In this document: positions 8,455 through 15,669 of the stretch, one piece after another
How the letters are laid out: every line of letters starts with the position of its first letter
Position numbering within the stretch: the first letter of the stretch is position 1
IMG/VR virus record: IMGVR_UViG_3300006754_000117
Span: 1 to 27,626 of that record
Strand: one strand, 5' to 3'
Origin: a virus
Length of the DNA: 27,626 nt
Made by a program: the position numbers and the translations under genes
Notes under the pieces: model-generated
Told to the model about the DNA's origin: nothing
Databases searched by the model: none
What the model saw: only the letters and a program-made list of their open reading frames with translations

Positions 8455-11349
8455 ATGACTGAGCCGAAAAAGGATCCTGCTAGCAAAGATGCGTCTGAAG
8501 AAGTATCAGCAGAAAAAGAAAAGCAATTAAGAGAACAGAAACACAGACACAGGACTGAACGGAATCTTCGGAATGTAGAACAATATATTTTAAGTCAAAA
8601 TATTAATACAGTTAGAGAATACCAAAACTCCAAAAAGGGTCTTTTTAATTATAAAACTTTTAGGCAAGTCAAGGGCAATAGTTCTGATATTGTAACCAAA
8701 TTAAGGGCCATGCCAGACTTGGCTCCATTTTTTAAATTAAAAAATTCTACGTTATCTTTGATTCAGCCAAAAATTAGAATATATCGCGTTACATATGAAG
8801 AACTAGCCCCCGCTTCGGTAGAGGGTGGGACATCAGATGGCTACCCAAATGTTCGTACGATGGACAGTGCTCAGCGTGTTCCCTTACCAACTCCGTGTTA
8901 TAGAGAATTTAAATTTTCAGATAATTTTGGGAATGAAAATGCTGCGTCTGTTGAGGATTATTTAGCTAGTGAGTCGACCAAGGCTACCTGGAGAAATGTT
9001 GGTTTGCAATCTTTTGATTTTAAGCAAATAGGTACCTCCCACGGCGCTATCGAACACAATATTGAGTGCAATCTTAAAATAAAATTAAAAAGTCTTAAAG
9101 ATTTAACAGCCCAGCCACCCGGCGAGCCCCCTCCGGAAAAAGGTGGCCTAAGATACGTAGACTTGGTAATACATCCCGGTACTAGGATCGATAACGAAAC
9201 TCAACAATTAAATCCAATGCATTACGAAATTAAAGTTTTGCTGGGATATCACTCTCCCACTAAAGACATGATTCAGAACATTAGTACCGAAGCAAACGAG
9301 AGGGAAATACTCGAAAGCTTGGAAAAGATGAATATGGTCTTGGCTCTCTCTTTAAGAGATTACGATTTTAATATAAGCGACGATGGATCTGTAACTTTAG
9401 ATATCAACTATTGGGGCCGTATAGAATCGGTTTTAAATAATAGCTATGCTAATATTTTTCAAGAAACTTTTCATGTCGGCGAGAACGGCGACTTACTTTA
9501 TGATCCGAAAGCTAATATAAAAAATAATTATGGTGCGATCGCCAGACTTTCAAAACAAATTTTATCTGTTCACACGGGAATGAATACTCCTTCTTGCAAT
9601 GGTACAGACTGTAAAGCAAAAAAAACGTTAAATAAAATATTAAATGAAAATGAGCTGTTCAAAACAATAGCAAAAGAAGAAGAAGTCGACGGCCTGAATC
9701 CTACCGGTGCTTCGGATATGACCAAGATGTATGAGTGGTTTAAGGATGTTGATAACACTAATAAACTAATAGGATCCTTAAAAAGCAAAGCAGCTGCATT
9801 CCGAGAACGAGTTTACCAAGGCTTTATGGCTCAAATAATTGATGGGAATCCTCAGGATGCTAAAGGAAACGGCACTCGTTTATTCTGTGCCTCTGCCACC
9901 AAGAAGGATATACAAGCCGCTGTCGGCTTAATTAATTCAGCCAAAGAAGGAAAAGAAAAGAAATCTAAAATAAAAATAGATAGTATAAAAAGAGAAAGTA
10001 GTACAGCGGTCGGTGAAGCTAGCAAGACCTTGAAGATCGGCCGATGTAGTGAAATGAATATGCCAGGAACAGGGCTGGCTAAAGTTGCCGAAGCAACAGC
10101 CGGCTCGGTTACTAAAGCAGTTGAAGATGAATCAAAATCAAACGATGGTAAGAGCGATAAAAAAGAAGAGATTGATTCTTCTAAATCAAAAACAATACTA
10201 GATGCCGGTTCTGATGGCGATCATAATTATTATTTTGTATTTTTAGGAGATATAATTGAATTAGCATGTAAAAATGCTGGTATAAAGGCCATTTTTCGAA
10301 AAGAACTTCTTTTTGACCGATCCGAAGGCGACGGCGACATCCACGATTCGAAAGATCCTACAGTTCCCCATCCGGACGCTTTTATTTATAAAAAAGAAAG
10401 TTATATAACCGATGGAGAGATAGCTCTTGATTACCCACTTACTGGCGTACGCCTCTTATTGGGCCCTTTGGAATATTATGATCGGGATAAGGCTCTACAA
10501 AGAATTAATTTAGCTCAATTTCCGATAGCCTTTGATTTATTCCGAGAATGGTTTCTCCAAACTATCGTGAAGAAAAGCCGAATCAAAATGCCGATTGGTA
10601 CTTTTATTACAAAAATTATTAATCAATTAGTGATGCCGGCCCTATCGAGTGACTTCATAAGAACTGTCAAGCCACGAGGGACGAGAACAGAAAGTATAAG
10701 TTTGTCACTACCTGGCCGCCAGTTAAAAGGTGAAAAAGTTAAAGTATGCGGCCGGGATGTTTCTCGTTTGGCTGAATTATTGCCAAATTGGCTTGAAATT
10801 GATGTCGACAGTGATGAGTTCAAAACCAATTATTTTGATAAAGCCAAACAAATTGTTTCTGATGAATCAATGATCCGAACTTCTTTTGACTATTGGTTGG
10901 TTCAAGTTTCTACAATAGAAGACATAACTCGACGTACCGGCCAACCATCCAAGGATATACCAGATGGGATATTTCATTTTAATATCGGTTCAGACCGCGG
11001 CCTGCTGAAGAATATGAAATTTGCAAAAAGTAAACTTGCGGGCCTAGCAGAGATGAGAAGCTTGCAAGCACTTGGTGGGGGAACAGATCAAATAGCCCAA
11101 TTAAGAGAAGTATACGATTGCAATATAAATTTAATTGGTAATTCTCTCTTCACCCCGGGCATGCTTTTTTACGCAAATGCCAGCCTTCTTGGTTTGGGCG
11201 ATCCTTCTGATACAAATTCTTTAGCTTACCAATTGAATTTGGGTGGCTATTTTGCAATCATGGAAACGAATATGTCCATCCGCCCGGGAGAATATATAAC
11301 CAGCCTAACAGGAAAACAAGTGGGTTTCGGGAAAAAGAGGGGAAAGTAA
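8455..11349 (+). CDS. Large virion structural protein, baseplate hub candidate
   Basis: This 964-residue protein is not recognised from clear motifs. It begins with a charged, Lys/Glu-rich helix (residues 1-60). Next comes a block with LSLIQPKIRIYRVTYEE, followed by beta-rich sequence. A low-complexity Lys/Ser/Glu linker spans about residues 480-585. The C-terminal ~100 residues contain NLIGNSLFTPGMLFYANASL and then IMETNMSIRPGEYITSLTG, resembling the last domain of gp27/gpD-type hubs, where a conserved strand states where a field is placed before a closing barrel. Two loops (about residues 222-240 and 620-645) are GC-rich at DNA level. Its place after the LysM-like gene is where hub proteins occur. 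The hub reading is an inference from position and weak pattern only. Confidence 0.45.
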   Translation: MTEPKKDPASKDASEEVSAEKEKQLREQKHRHRTERNLRNVEQYILSQNINTVREYQNSKKGLFNYKTFRQVKGNSSDIVTKLRAMPDLAPFFKLKNSTLSLIQPKIRIYRVTYEELAPASVEGGTSDGYPNVRTMDSAQRVPLPTPCYREFKFSDNFGNENAASVEDYLASESTKATWRNVGLQSFDFKQIGTSHGAIEHNIECNLKIKLKSLKDLTAQPPGEPPPEKGGLRYVDLVIHPGTRIDNETQQLNPMHYEIKVLLGYHSPTKDMIQNISTEANEREILESLEKMNMVLALSLRDYDFNISDDGSVTLDINYWGRIESVLNNSYANIFQETFHVGENGDLLYDPKANIKNNYGAIARLSKQILSVHTGMNTPSCNGTDCKAKKTLNKILNENELFKTIAKEEEVDGLNPTGASDMTKMYEWFKDVDNTNKLIGSLKSKAAAFRERVYQGFMAQIIDGNPQDAKGNGTRLFCASATKKDIQAAVGLINSAKEGKEKKSKIKIDSIKRESSTAVGEASKTLKIGRCSEMNMPGTGLAKVAEATAGSVTKAVEDESKSNDGKSDKKEEIDSSKSKTILDAGSDGDHNYYFVFLGDIIELACKNAGIKAIFRKELLFDRSEGDGDIHDSKDPTVPHPDAFIYKKESYITDGEIALDYPLTGVRLLLGPLEYYDRDKALQRINLAQFPIAFDLFREWFLQTIVKKSRIKMPIGTFITKIINQLVMPALSSDFIRTVKPRGTRTESISLSLPGRQLKGEKVKVCGRDVSRLAELLPNWLEIDVDSDEFKTNYFDKAKQIVSDESMIRTSFDYWLVQVSTIEDITRRTGQPSKDIPDGIFHFNIGSDRGLLKNMKFAKSKLAGLAEMRSLQALGGGTDQIAQLREVYDCNINLIGNSLFTPGMLFYANASLLGLGDPSDTNSLAYQLNLGGYFAIMETNMSIRPGEYITSLTGKQVGFGKKRGK

Positions 11350-11352
11350 AAT

Positions 11353-12741
11353 ATGCCGAATAAAATTACAGAAGCTATTTTTAATTCTAAAAAGAATTTA
11401 AGCAATTTTTATCCCGACTTGGGTGACATAAAACACTTTGATTTAGAGAAGAAACAACTTCTTTATGGCCGAATAGATCGCCAGGGAAACGCAGTTTATT
11501 TGGCTAGCGCAGCGAATTTAACAGAGATCTATGCAGGCGGAAGCAAAACTGAACTTGCAATTGATTTTGTGTCAGAAGCTTTTTCCGACCTGCGCGCTTA
11601 TATTAAAAAAATGAGCCCAGAGATTAATAAACAAAGCTTATATAATGGAAATATAAAAATTCACAAAGCCTGGCGCGCCGGTGATCTGGAGTGGTCTTAT
11701 TATAAATATGTAAATAATTTATATACTAATTTTGTTGAAGAATATTTGACAGTCGATAATCGCTTTAGAAAAATTAAAAATTTTCATGATTTCATGCATC
11801 AGTTTCTAACGTATGTTGGCAGAATAGCTTATTATTTTCCAATTACACGAACAGGTTATATCCTTTCTAATCATTGCAGCCCCTATATTAGTGGTCTGAT
11901 GGTAGAAATAGCATCTGAGCTTCACGGAACAGGCAATAACAAAAGCATTATAAAATATGTTAATGATCCTAACTTTATGTTTCTTGTGAACGCTGCAAAG
12001 AAATTTGGTTTCATGGTCGACAAAAATGCTCCATGGCGTCTGGTATTTAATGTTGCCTCAGGTACAGCTCAAGCTGCGGAAGAAGCAGAAGCTTCTGGTG
12101 CAAAAAAATATATGGAAAGGTACGGGGTTCAATTCGAAAATGTTTTTGATTTTTATTATGAAAAGGCTCATCTTGCTGAACTTGATAATTTTAAAAATTA
12201 TATGTTTTCTTTTTATAATACATTTTATTCTCAATTCGGTACCTACGAAGAGGTAAAATATGTTGTTTGTCCCAAGGGCCAACATGGGGGCCCAACCTTA
12301 CAATCATCGTTCTCTGTTAACGATGCCATCCTTGGTCGACTTAAGACTGAGCAGAAGGCTCGCGAGCCCCTCCCACCGACTCCAGCTGGTACACCAACAG
12401 AAACTCCCGGTTTGGTGAATATATATGGTAACGAATATTGGCTAAAAATTATTTTAAAGCTTAGATTGCTAGAATCTAATACTTCCCATGATAACGGCAA
12501 CTTTGATAATTTCGCAAAGCGAACAATTAGAATAAATAGGATGCTTGGGATTACGGCAGCATTAAATTATATAAATGACTTGACTAAAGGCATGTTGAAG
12601 ACTAAATTTATTAAAGATGGAAAATATTGGCATGGCGAATCACGGTTTATTGGTGATCGCAGAAGAAAAGAATCCGAATCTAATATTAATTTTCCTGATC
12701 AAGTAGACATCGAATTAACTGGTGTTTTAAATAAAAAATGA
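11353..12741 (+). CDS. Unknown protein at end of tail module
   Basis: I do not recognise this 462-residue protein. It begins 3 bases after the hub candidate and so belongs to the same operon; a structural or assembly role is likely. The sequence is rich in aromatic residues (many Tyr and Phe), especially residues 95-185 and 255-305, and lacks a signal peptide or obvious membrane segment. A Pro/Thr/Gly-rich linker (residues ~308-355, GC-rich DNA) separates a larger N-terminal part from a basic C-terminal part of about 105 residues. The helix-rich aromatic N-terminal part could be a baseplate or fibre-attachment subunit, but nothing in the sequence proves this. The ribosome site is GAGGGGAAAG. 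Confidence 0.6.
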   Translation: MPNKITEAIFNSKKNLSNFYPDLGDIKHFDLEKKQLLYGRIDRQGNAVYLASAANLTEIYAGGSKTELAIDFVSEAFSDLRAYIKKMSPEINKQSLYNGNIKIHKAWRAGDLEWSYYKYVNNLYTNFVEEYLTVDNRFRKIKNFHDFMHQFLTYVGRIAYYFPITRTGYILSNHCSPYISGLMVEIASELHGTGNNKSIIKYVNDPNFMFLVNAAKKFGFMVDKNAPWRLVFNVASGTAQAAEEAEASGAKKYMERYGVQFENVFDFYYEKAHLAELDNFKNYMFSFYNTFYSQFGTYEEVKYVVCPKGQHGGPTLQSSFSVNDAILGRLKTEQKAREPLPPTPAGTPTETPGLVNIYGNEYWLKIILKLRLLESNTSHDNGNFDNFAKRTIRINRMLGITAALNYINDLTKGMLKTKFIKDGKYWHGESRFIGDRRRKESESNINFPDQVDIELTGVLNKK

Positions 12742-12748
12742 GGTATCT

Positions 12749-13927
12749 TTGTTATTCCAAACGCTAGATAACAAAAAAGAATGTTATGCAATTTATAGTT
12801 CCGGCGATCTTTATTATTATCCAAATAATTTAAAGCCAACACACACATGGGCTTATACGCCGCACTTTAAAAATAATCCTATTGAATATGCTCAGATCTG
12901 GGCTGGGGGTAAAAACCTATCACAGGTTTGTCCTGTGCATCTTAAGGAAAAATGGGAAGATATAGAACACTCAGCAAAGGCGTTTTTAAGCTCTTTTTGC
13001 GAGGCCAAGATTAATTTAGATGATGTATGCTTTTATGATCTAGTACCAAAAAAGTTTCTTCTTGAATATTGCGAAATTAAAAATAAAATAACGAATTATG
13101 TTTTTGAACACTTCAAGAAGCCGCCCAACTATGATTTTATGCTGGATCTAGTAAAATTGGTACAAGATATAGAAAAACAAAAATTGAACATACAAATAGA
13201 TAACTTAGATTATATTAATGTGAATAACAGAAAAATACTTAATAAAATTAAGAATTCATCAAACCACATTAAATATAACCCATGGGGTACAGTCACAGGT
13301 CGTCTGGCTACTGAAAAAGATAGTTTCCCGATCCTTACTTTAAACAAGGAATTGCGAACTGTGTTGCGACCCAACAATGATTTGTTTGTTGAGCTAGATT
13401 TCAATGCGGCTGAACTGCGTACCCTGTTTGGCCTCACTGGACGAAAACAACCTGCGGGAGACATCCATACAATGATCAATAAGCATGTTTTTGATTCAAA
13501 ATATAGTAGAGAAGAGAGCAAGAAGAACGTTTTTGCATGGTTGTATAACCCCAAGGCAAGCAACAAAAATCTGAGCCAATATATTGATAAGAATGAGGTA
13601 ATAAAAAAATATTATTTTGATGATATTGTTAAAACACCTTTTGGCCGAGATCTTCCAATTGGAAAGGATAAAGCTTTGAATTATTTAGTACAAAGTACAG
13701 CTAGCGATATATTTCTAAGGTCTGCTTTAAAAATTCATGAAATATTAAAAGACTATAAGTCCAAAATTGCTTTTTGTATACATGATAGCTTGGTAATTGA
13801 TTTTTGTGCAGAAGAGAAAAATATCTTGCAAGAAATAATTAATGTATTCTCTGACACCAAGTATGGCAAATTTGAAAGTACATTAAGCGCCGGCACTAAT
13901 TTTGGGAGCATGAAGAAAATTATATGA
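12749..13927 (+). CDS. Compact family A DNA polymerase lacking an exonuclease domain
   Basis: The polymerase motifs are in order. Motif 1 is TGRLA at 183-187. Motif A is DFNAAELR with the metal Asp D217 and steric-gate Glu E222. The O-helix has R254, K258, F262 and Y266 with the exact R-x3-K-x3-F-x3-Y spacing. QSTASDIF follows at 315-322. Motif C is HDS at 345-347, with D346 kept and the usual Glu replaced by Ser. At 392 residues it is far shorter than Pol I (928) or T7 polymerase (704). The ~170 residues before motif 1 show no 3'-5' exonuclease motifs. The start is TTG, set by GAGGT at 12740-12744; no in-frame ATG exists nearby. It overlaps the FtsZ-like gene by ATGA. A family C replicase also occurs at 25483, so this may be a repair, gap-filling or specialised polymerase. 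F262 predicts discrimination against dideoxynucleotides. Confidence 0.87.
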   Translation: MLFQTLDNKKECYAIYSSGDLYYYPNNLKPTHTWAYTPHFKNNPIEYAQIWAGGKNLSQVCPVHLKEKWEDIEHSAKAFLSSFCEAKINLDDVCFYDLVPKKFLLEYCEIKNKITNYVFEHFKKPPNYDFMLDLVKLVQDIEKQKLNIQIDNLDYINVNNRKILNKIKNSSNHIKYNPWGTVTGRLATEKDSFPILTLNKELRTVLRPNNDLFVELDFNAAELRTLFGLTGRKQPAGDIHTMINKHVFDSKYSREESKKNVFAWLYNPKASNKNLSQYIDKNEVIKKYYFDDIVKTPFGRDLPIGKDKALNYLVQSTASDIFLRSALKIHEILKDYKSKIAFCIHDSLVIDFCAEEKNILQEIINVFSDTKYGKFESTLSAGTNFGSMKKII

Positions 13928-14769
13928 ATGTAGTTGGATTGGGATCAGCTGGGTGTGCAATAGCAAGTAAGTTTGCAGAATATCCAGAATATAAAATATT
14001 TTGTATTGATACAGAAGATAAGAATTATGGTGATTCTTTTGTTAAAATAAAAAAACAAAAAGATCATGAGCAATATGAAGCGAACCATAAATCTGTCAAA
14101 TTGAAACTGGAAAACGTACCAGTTCTCTTTATCCTCTCAGGCGCTGGCGATATAAGTGGCGCTTGCTTGAGAATCCTAGAGGATTTAAAAGGGAAAAAAA
14201 TTAATATTTTGTATATTAAGCCAGACGAAACTTCCCTCGGCGCTGCGGCCAAGTTAAAACACAGATTAATATATCAGGTGCTGCAGCAATATACTCGGTC
14301 AGCTGTTTTTGAAAATATATGTACCGTTGATAATGCGTTGGTTGAAAAGCTAACTAAGCAAATATCGATAACAAATTATTGGGATAGTTTAAATGAGTTG
14401 ATTGCGCGCACTTATCACATGATTAATATTTTTAATAATACAGAACCGCTGCTCACAACTTTTTCATCATCTCCTCCGCCTATCACGGCCAAAATGAACA
14501 CTCTTGGATATGTTGACTACAAATCAAAAGAAGAAAAATTATTTTATGATTTAAAATATCCTCGTATGAAAATGTATTATTTTGCAATAAATTCAGCAGA
14601 GTTAGAGTCCAATAAAGAATTATTACACGAGATACGTGCTTTTATAAAAGATCGGAAAGAAAAAAAAGTTGACGTTGCTTTTTCAATATATTCAACTGTT
14701 TACGAGCAAAACTACATTTATAGTGTACATCACGCTTCTTTAATCCAAGAAGAAAATTTAAATTTATAG
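13924..14769 (+). CDS. Divergent FtsZ/tubulin-superfamily protein
   Basis: The protein follows the FtsZ domain plan from end to end. The T1 loop is GLGSAG at residues 5-10, followed by a strand and CIDTE at 27-31, where FtsZ has an NTD-type motif. The glycine-rich T4 region is LSGAGDISGA at 71-80, against GGGTGTG in FtsZ. Next comes a strand ending YIKP at 97-100 (FtsZ VTKPF). TVDNAL at 134-139 matches the FtsZ ND-x-L loop, and a helix H7 equivalent follows at ~150-170. Residues 191-199 (MNTLGYVDY) match FtsZ's EMGYAMMG, and 216-275 fit the C-terminal domain. The T7 loop position (172-186) reads Ser/Pro-rich, lacking the catalytic acidic residues. Its 281 residues include no FtsZ-type C-terminal tail. 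A Rossmann NAD-binding protein is the alternative but does not explain residues 68-140. The start overlaps the polymerase stop. Confidence 0.75.
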   Translation: MNVVGLGSAGCAIASKFAEYPEYKIFCIDTEDKNYGDSFVKIKKQKDHEQYEANHKSVKLKLENVPVLFILSGAGDISGACLRILEDLKGKKINILYIKPDETSLGAAAKLKHRLIYQVLQQYTRSAVFENICTVDNALVEKLTKQISITNYWDSLNELIARTYHMINIFNNTEPLLTTFSSSPPPITAKMNTLGYVDYKSKEEKLFYDLKYPRMKMYYFAINSAELESNKELLHEIRAFIKDRKEKKVDVAFSIYSTVYEQNYIYSVHHASLIQEENLNL

Positions 14770-14798
14770 TTTACACATACTTTAGATGTTACTATTAT
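14770..14798 (+). promoter_or_regulatory. Sigma70-like promoter for the SSB gene
   Basis: TTTACA (14770-14775), a 17-base spacer and TATTAT (14793-14798) each match five of six consensus bases. The -35 begins directly after the stop codon of the FtsZ-like gene. The predicted transcript starts near 14805 and has a leader of about 62 bases. It shares the TTTACACATA sequence and a following TTAG with the promoter at 16777. Confidence 0.75.
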
Positions 14799-14817
14799 GA
14801 TAGCATGACAAACTTAG

Positions 14818-14866
14818 ATGGTTGGAATATTTGCTAACCATACTATACCTAAAAAGGAGAAATATT
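14818..14866 (+). promoter_or_regulatory. Possible pseudoknot in SSB leader (autoregulation candidate)
   Basis: An 8-bp stem (14818-14825 with 14834-14841, one G-U) carries an 8-base loop. Seven loop bases (AATATTT, 14826-14832) are fully complementary to AAATATT at 14860-14866, exactly between the ribosome site AAGGAG and the ATG. Pairing would form an H-type pseudoknot with the ribosome site in its long loop. T4 gene 32 mRNA is controlled by a leader pseudoknot and gp32 binding. The second stem here is all A-U, so it may be weak or fortuitous. Confidence 0.45.
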
Positions 14867-15610
14867 ATGGGTATTGATTTTGAGAAGATGAAGGCGAAGC
14901 GCGATGCCTTGGAAAATCGTGGCAATGGCAAGAGCGCTTTTTGGCGCCCGGAAGATGGCGAACAAACTATTCGTATTCTACCAACCCCAGACGGCGATCC
15001 GTTTAAGCAGTACTGGTTTCATTATAATCTAGGCAAGAACCCTGGATTTCTGAGCCCGAAGAAGAATTTTGGTGAGAGTGATCCGCTTGATGACTTCATT
15101 CGCCAGCTTTATAAGGACGGCAGTGATGACAGTATCAAGATGGCTAAGCAGCTATCAGCGCGCCAGCGCTTTTTTAGTCCTGTTGTCGTCCGCGGAGAGG
15201 AGAAGGAAGGCGTACGACTATGGGGCTTCGGCAAGATGGCGTATCGAGAGCTACTGAATCTCGTTCTAAACCCAGAATACGGCGACATTACCGATGTCAA
15301 TGAAGGCGTTGATCTAGTTATCAACTATGGTAAGCCTCCAGGGGCCCAATTCCCGCAGACGACAATTACTCCTCGTCGTCGTAATTCACCTGTTTCTGAG
15401 AATGAGGAAGAGATCCAATCCTTCCTTGATCAGGTGCCTGACTACAGTACTGTTTTCGAGCGCAAGACTCCAGAACAGGTTCAGGCGATGCTTGATGAAT
15501 TCTTGTTGAGTGAGGAAGATGCCGAGGAGATGTCATCTGAATCATCGAGATATAGTAGTGGCGAAACAAACTCAGTTGATCAGGCCTTCAAGGAACTGCT
15601 GGGAACTTAG
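14867..15610 (+). CDS. Single-stranded DNA-binding protein (gp32-like)
   Basis: This is the gp32-type protein coating single-stranded DNA during replication and recombination. Residues 24-60 carry the family block AFWRPEDGEQTIRILPTPDG followed by YWFHYNLGKNPGFL; then comes PKKNFGE. The C-terminal ~70 residues are acidic (EEDAEE, many Ser) and end VDQAFKELLGT, the usual protein-interaction tail. In related phage SSBs the segment after GFL holds a zinc site (GFLCP and DCPVCDF type); here the cysteines are replaced by S63, D72 and D75, so the zinc is lost. The ATG at 14867 is preferred over the upstream TTG at 14822 because of AAGGAG at 14854-14859. The gene has its own promoter and a terminator-like hairpin after it, fitting high expression. 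Confidence 0.9.
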   Translation: MGIDFEKMKAKRDALENRGNGKSAFWRPEDGEQTIRILPTPDGDPFKQYWFHYNLGKNPGFLSPKKNFGESDPLDDFIRQLYKDGSDDSIKMAKQLSARQRFFSPVVVRGEEKEGVRLWGFGKMAYRELLNLVLNPEYGDITDVNEGVDLVINYGKPPGAQFPQTTITPRRRNSPVSENEEEIQSFLDQVPDYSTVFERKTPEQVQAMLDEFLLSEEDAEEMSSESSRYSSGETNSVDQAFKELLGT

Positions 15611-15624
15611 TCCTCCACCGCAGG

Positions 15625-15655
15625 GAGGCCTGGGTTTACAGAGGCCTCAAATTTT
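15625..15655 (+). terminator. Hairpin terminator between SSB and recombinase genes
   Basis: A perfect 7-bp GC-rich stem (GAGGCCT 15625-15631 with AGGCCTC 15642-15648) with a 10-base loop is followed by AAATTTT. The T run is short, so termination is probably partial, letting some transcription reach uvsX. CCTCC at 15612-15616 can pair with GGAGG at 15624-15628, which would block the hairpin. Confidence 0.55.
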
Positions 15656-15669
15656 AAAACGAGGATGTT

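Noticed and set aside
13936-13953. Rossmann NAD-binding reading of GLGSAG in the FtsZ-like protein
   Set aside because: The glycine motif alone fits, but the later glycine loop, IKP strand and TVDNAL segment fit FtsZ better; kept as the alternative.
14822-14866. Upstream TTG start for the SSB gene
   Set aside because: No ribosome site, and the segment lies in the leader hairpin; ATG 14867 has AAGGAG at the correct distance and gives the normal family N-terminus.
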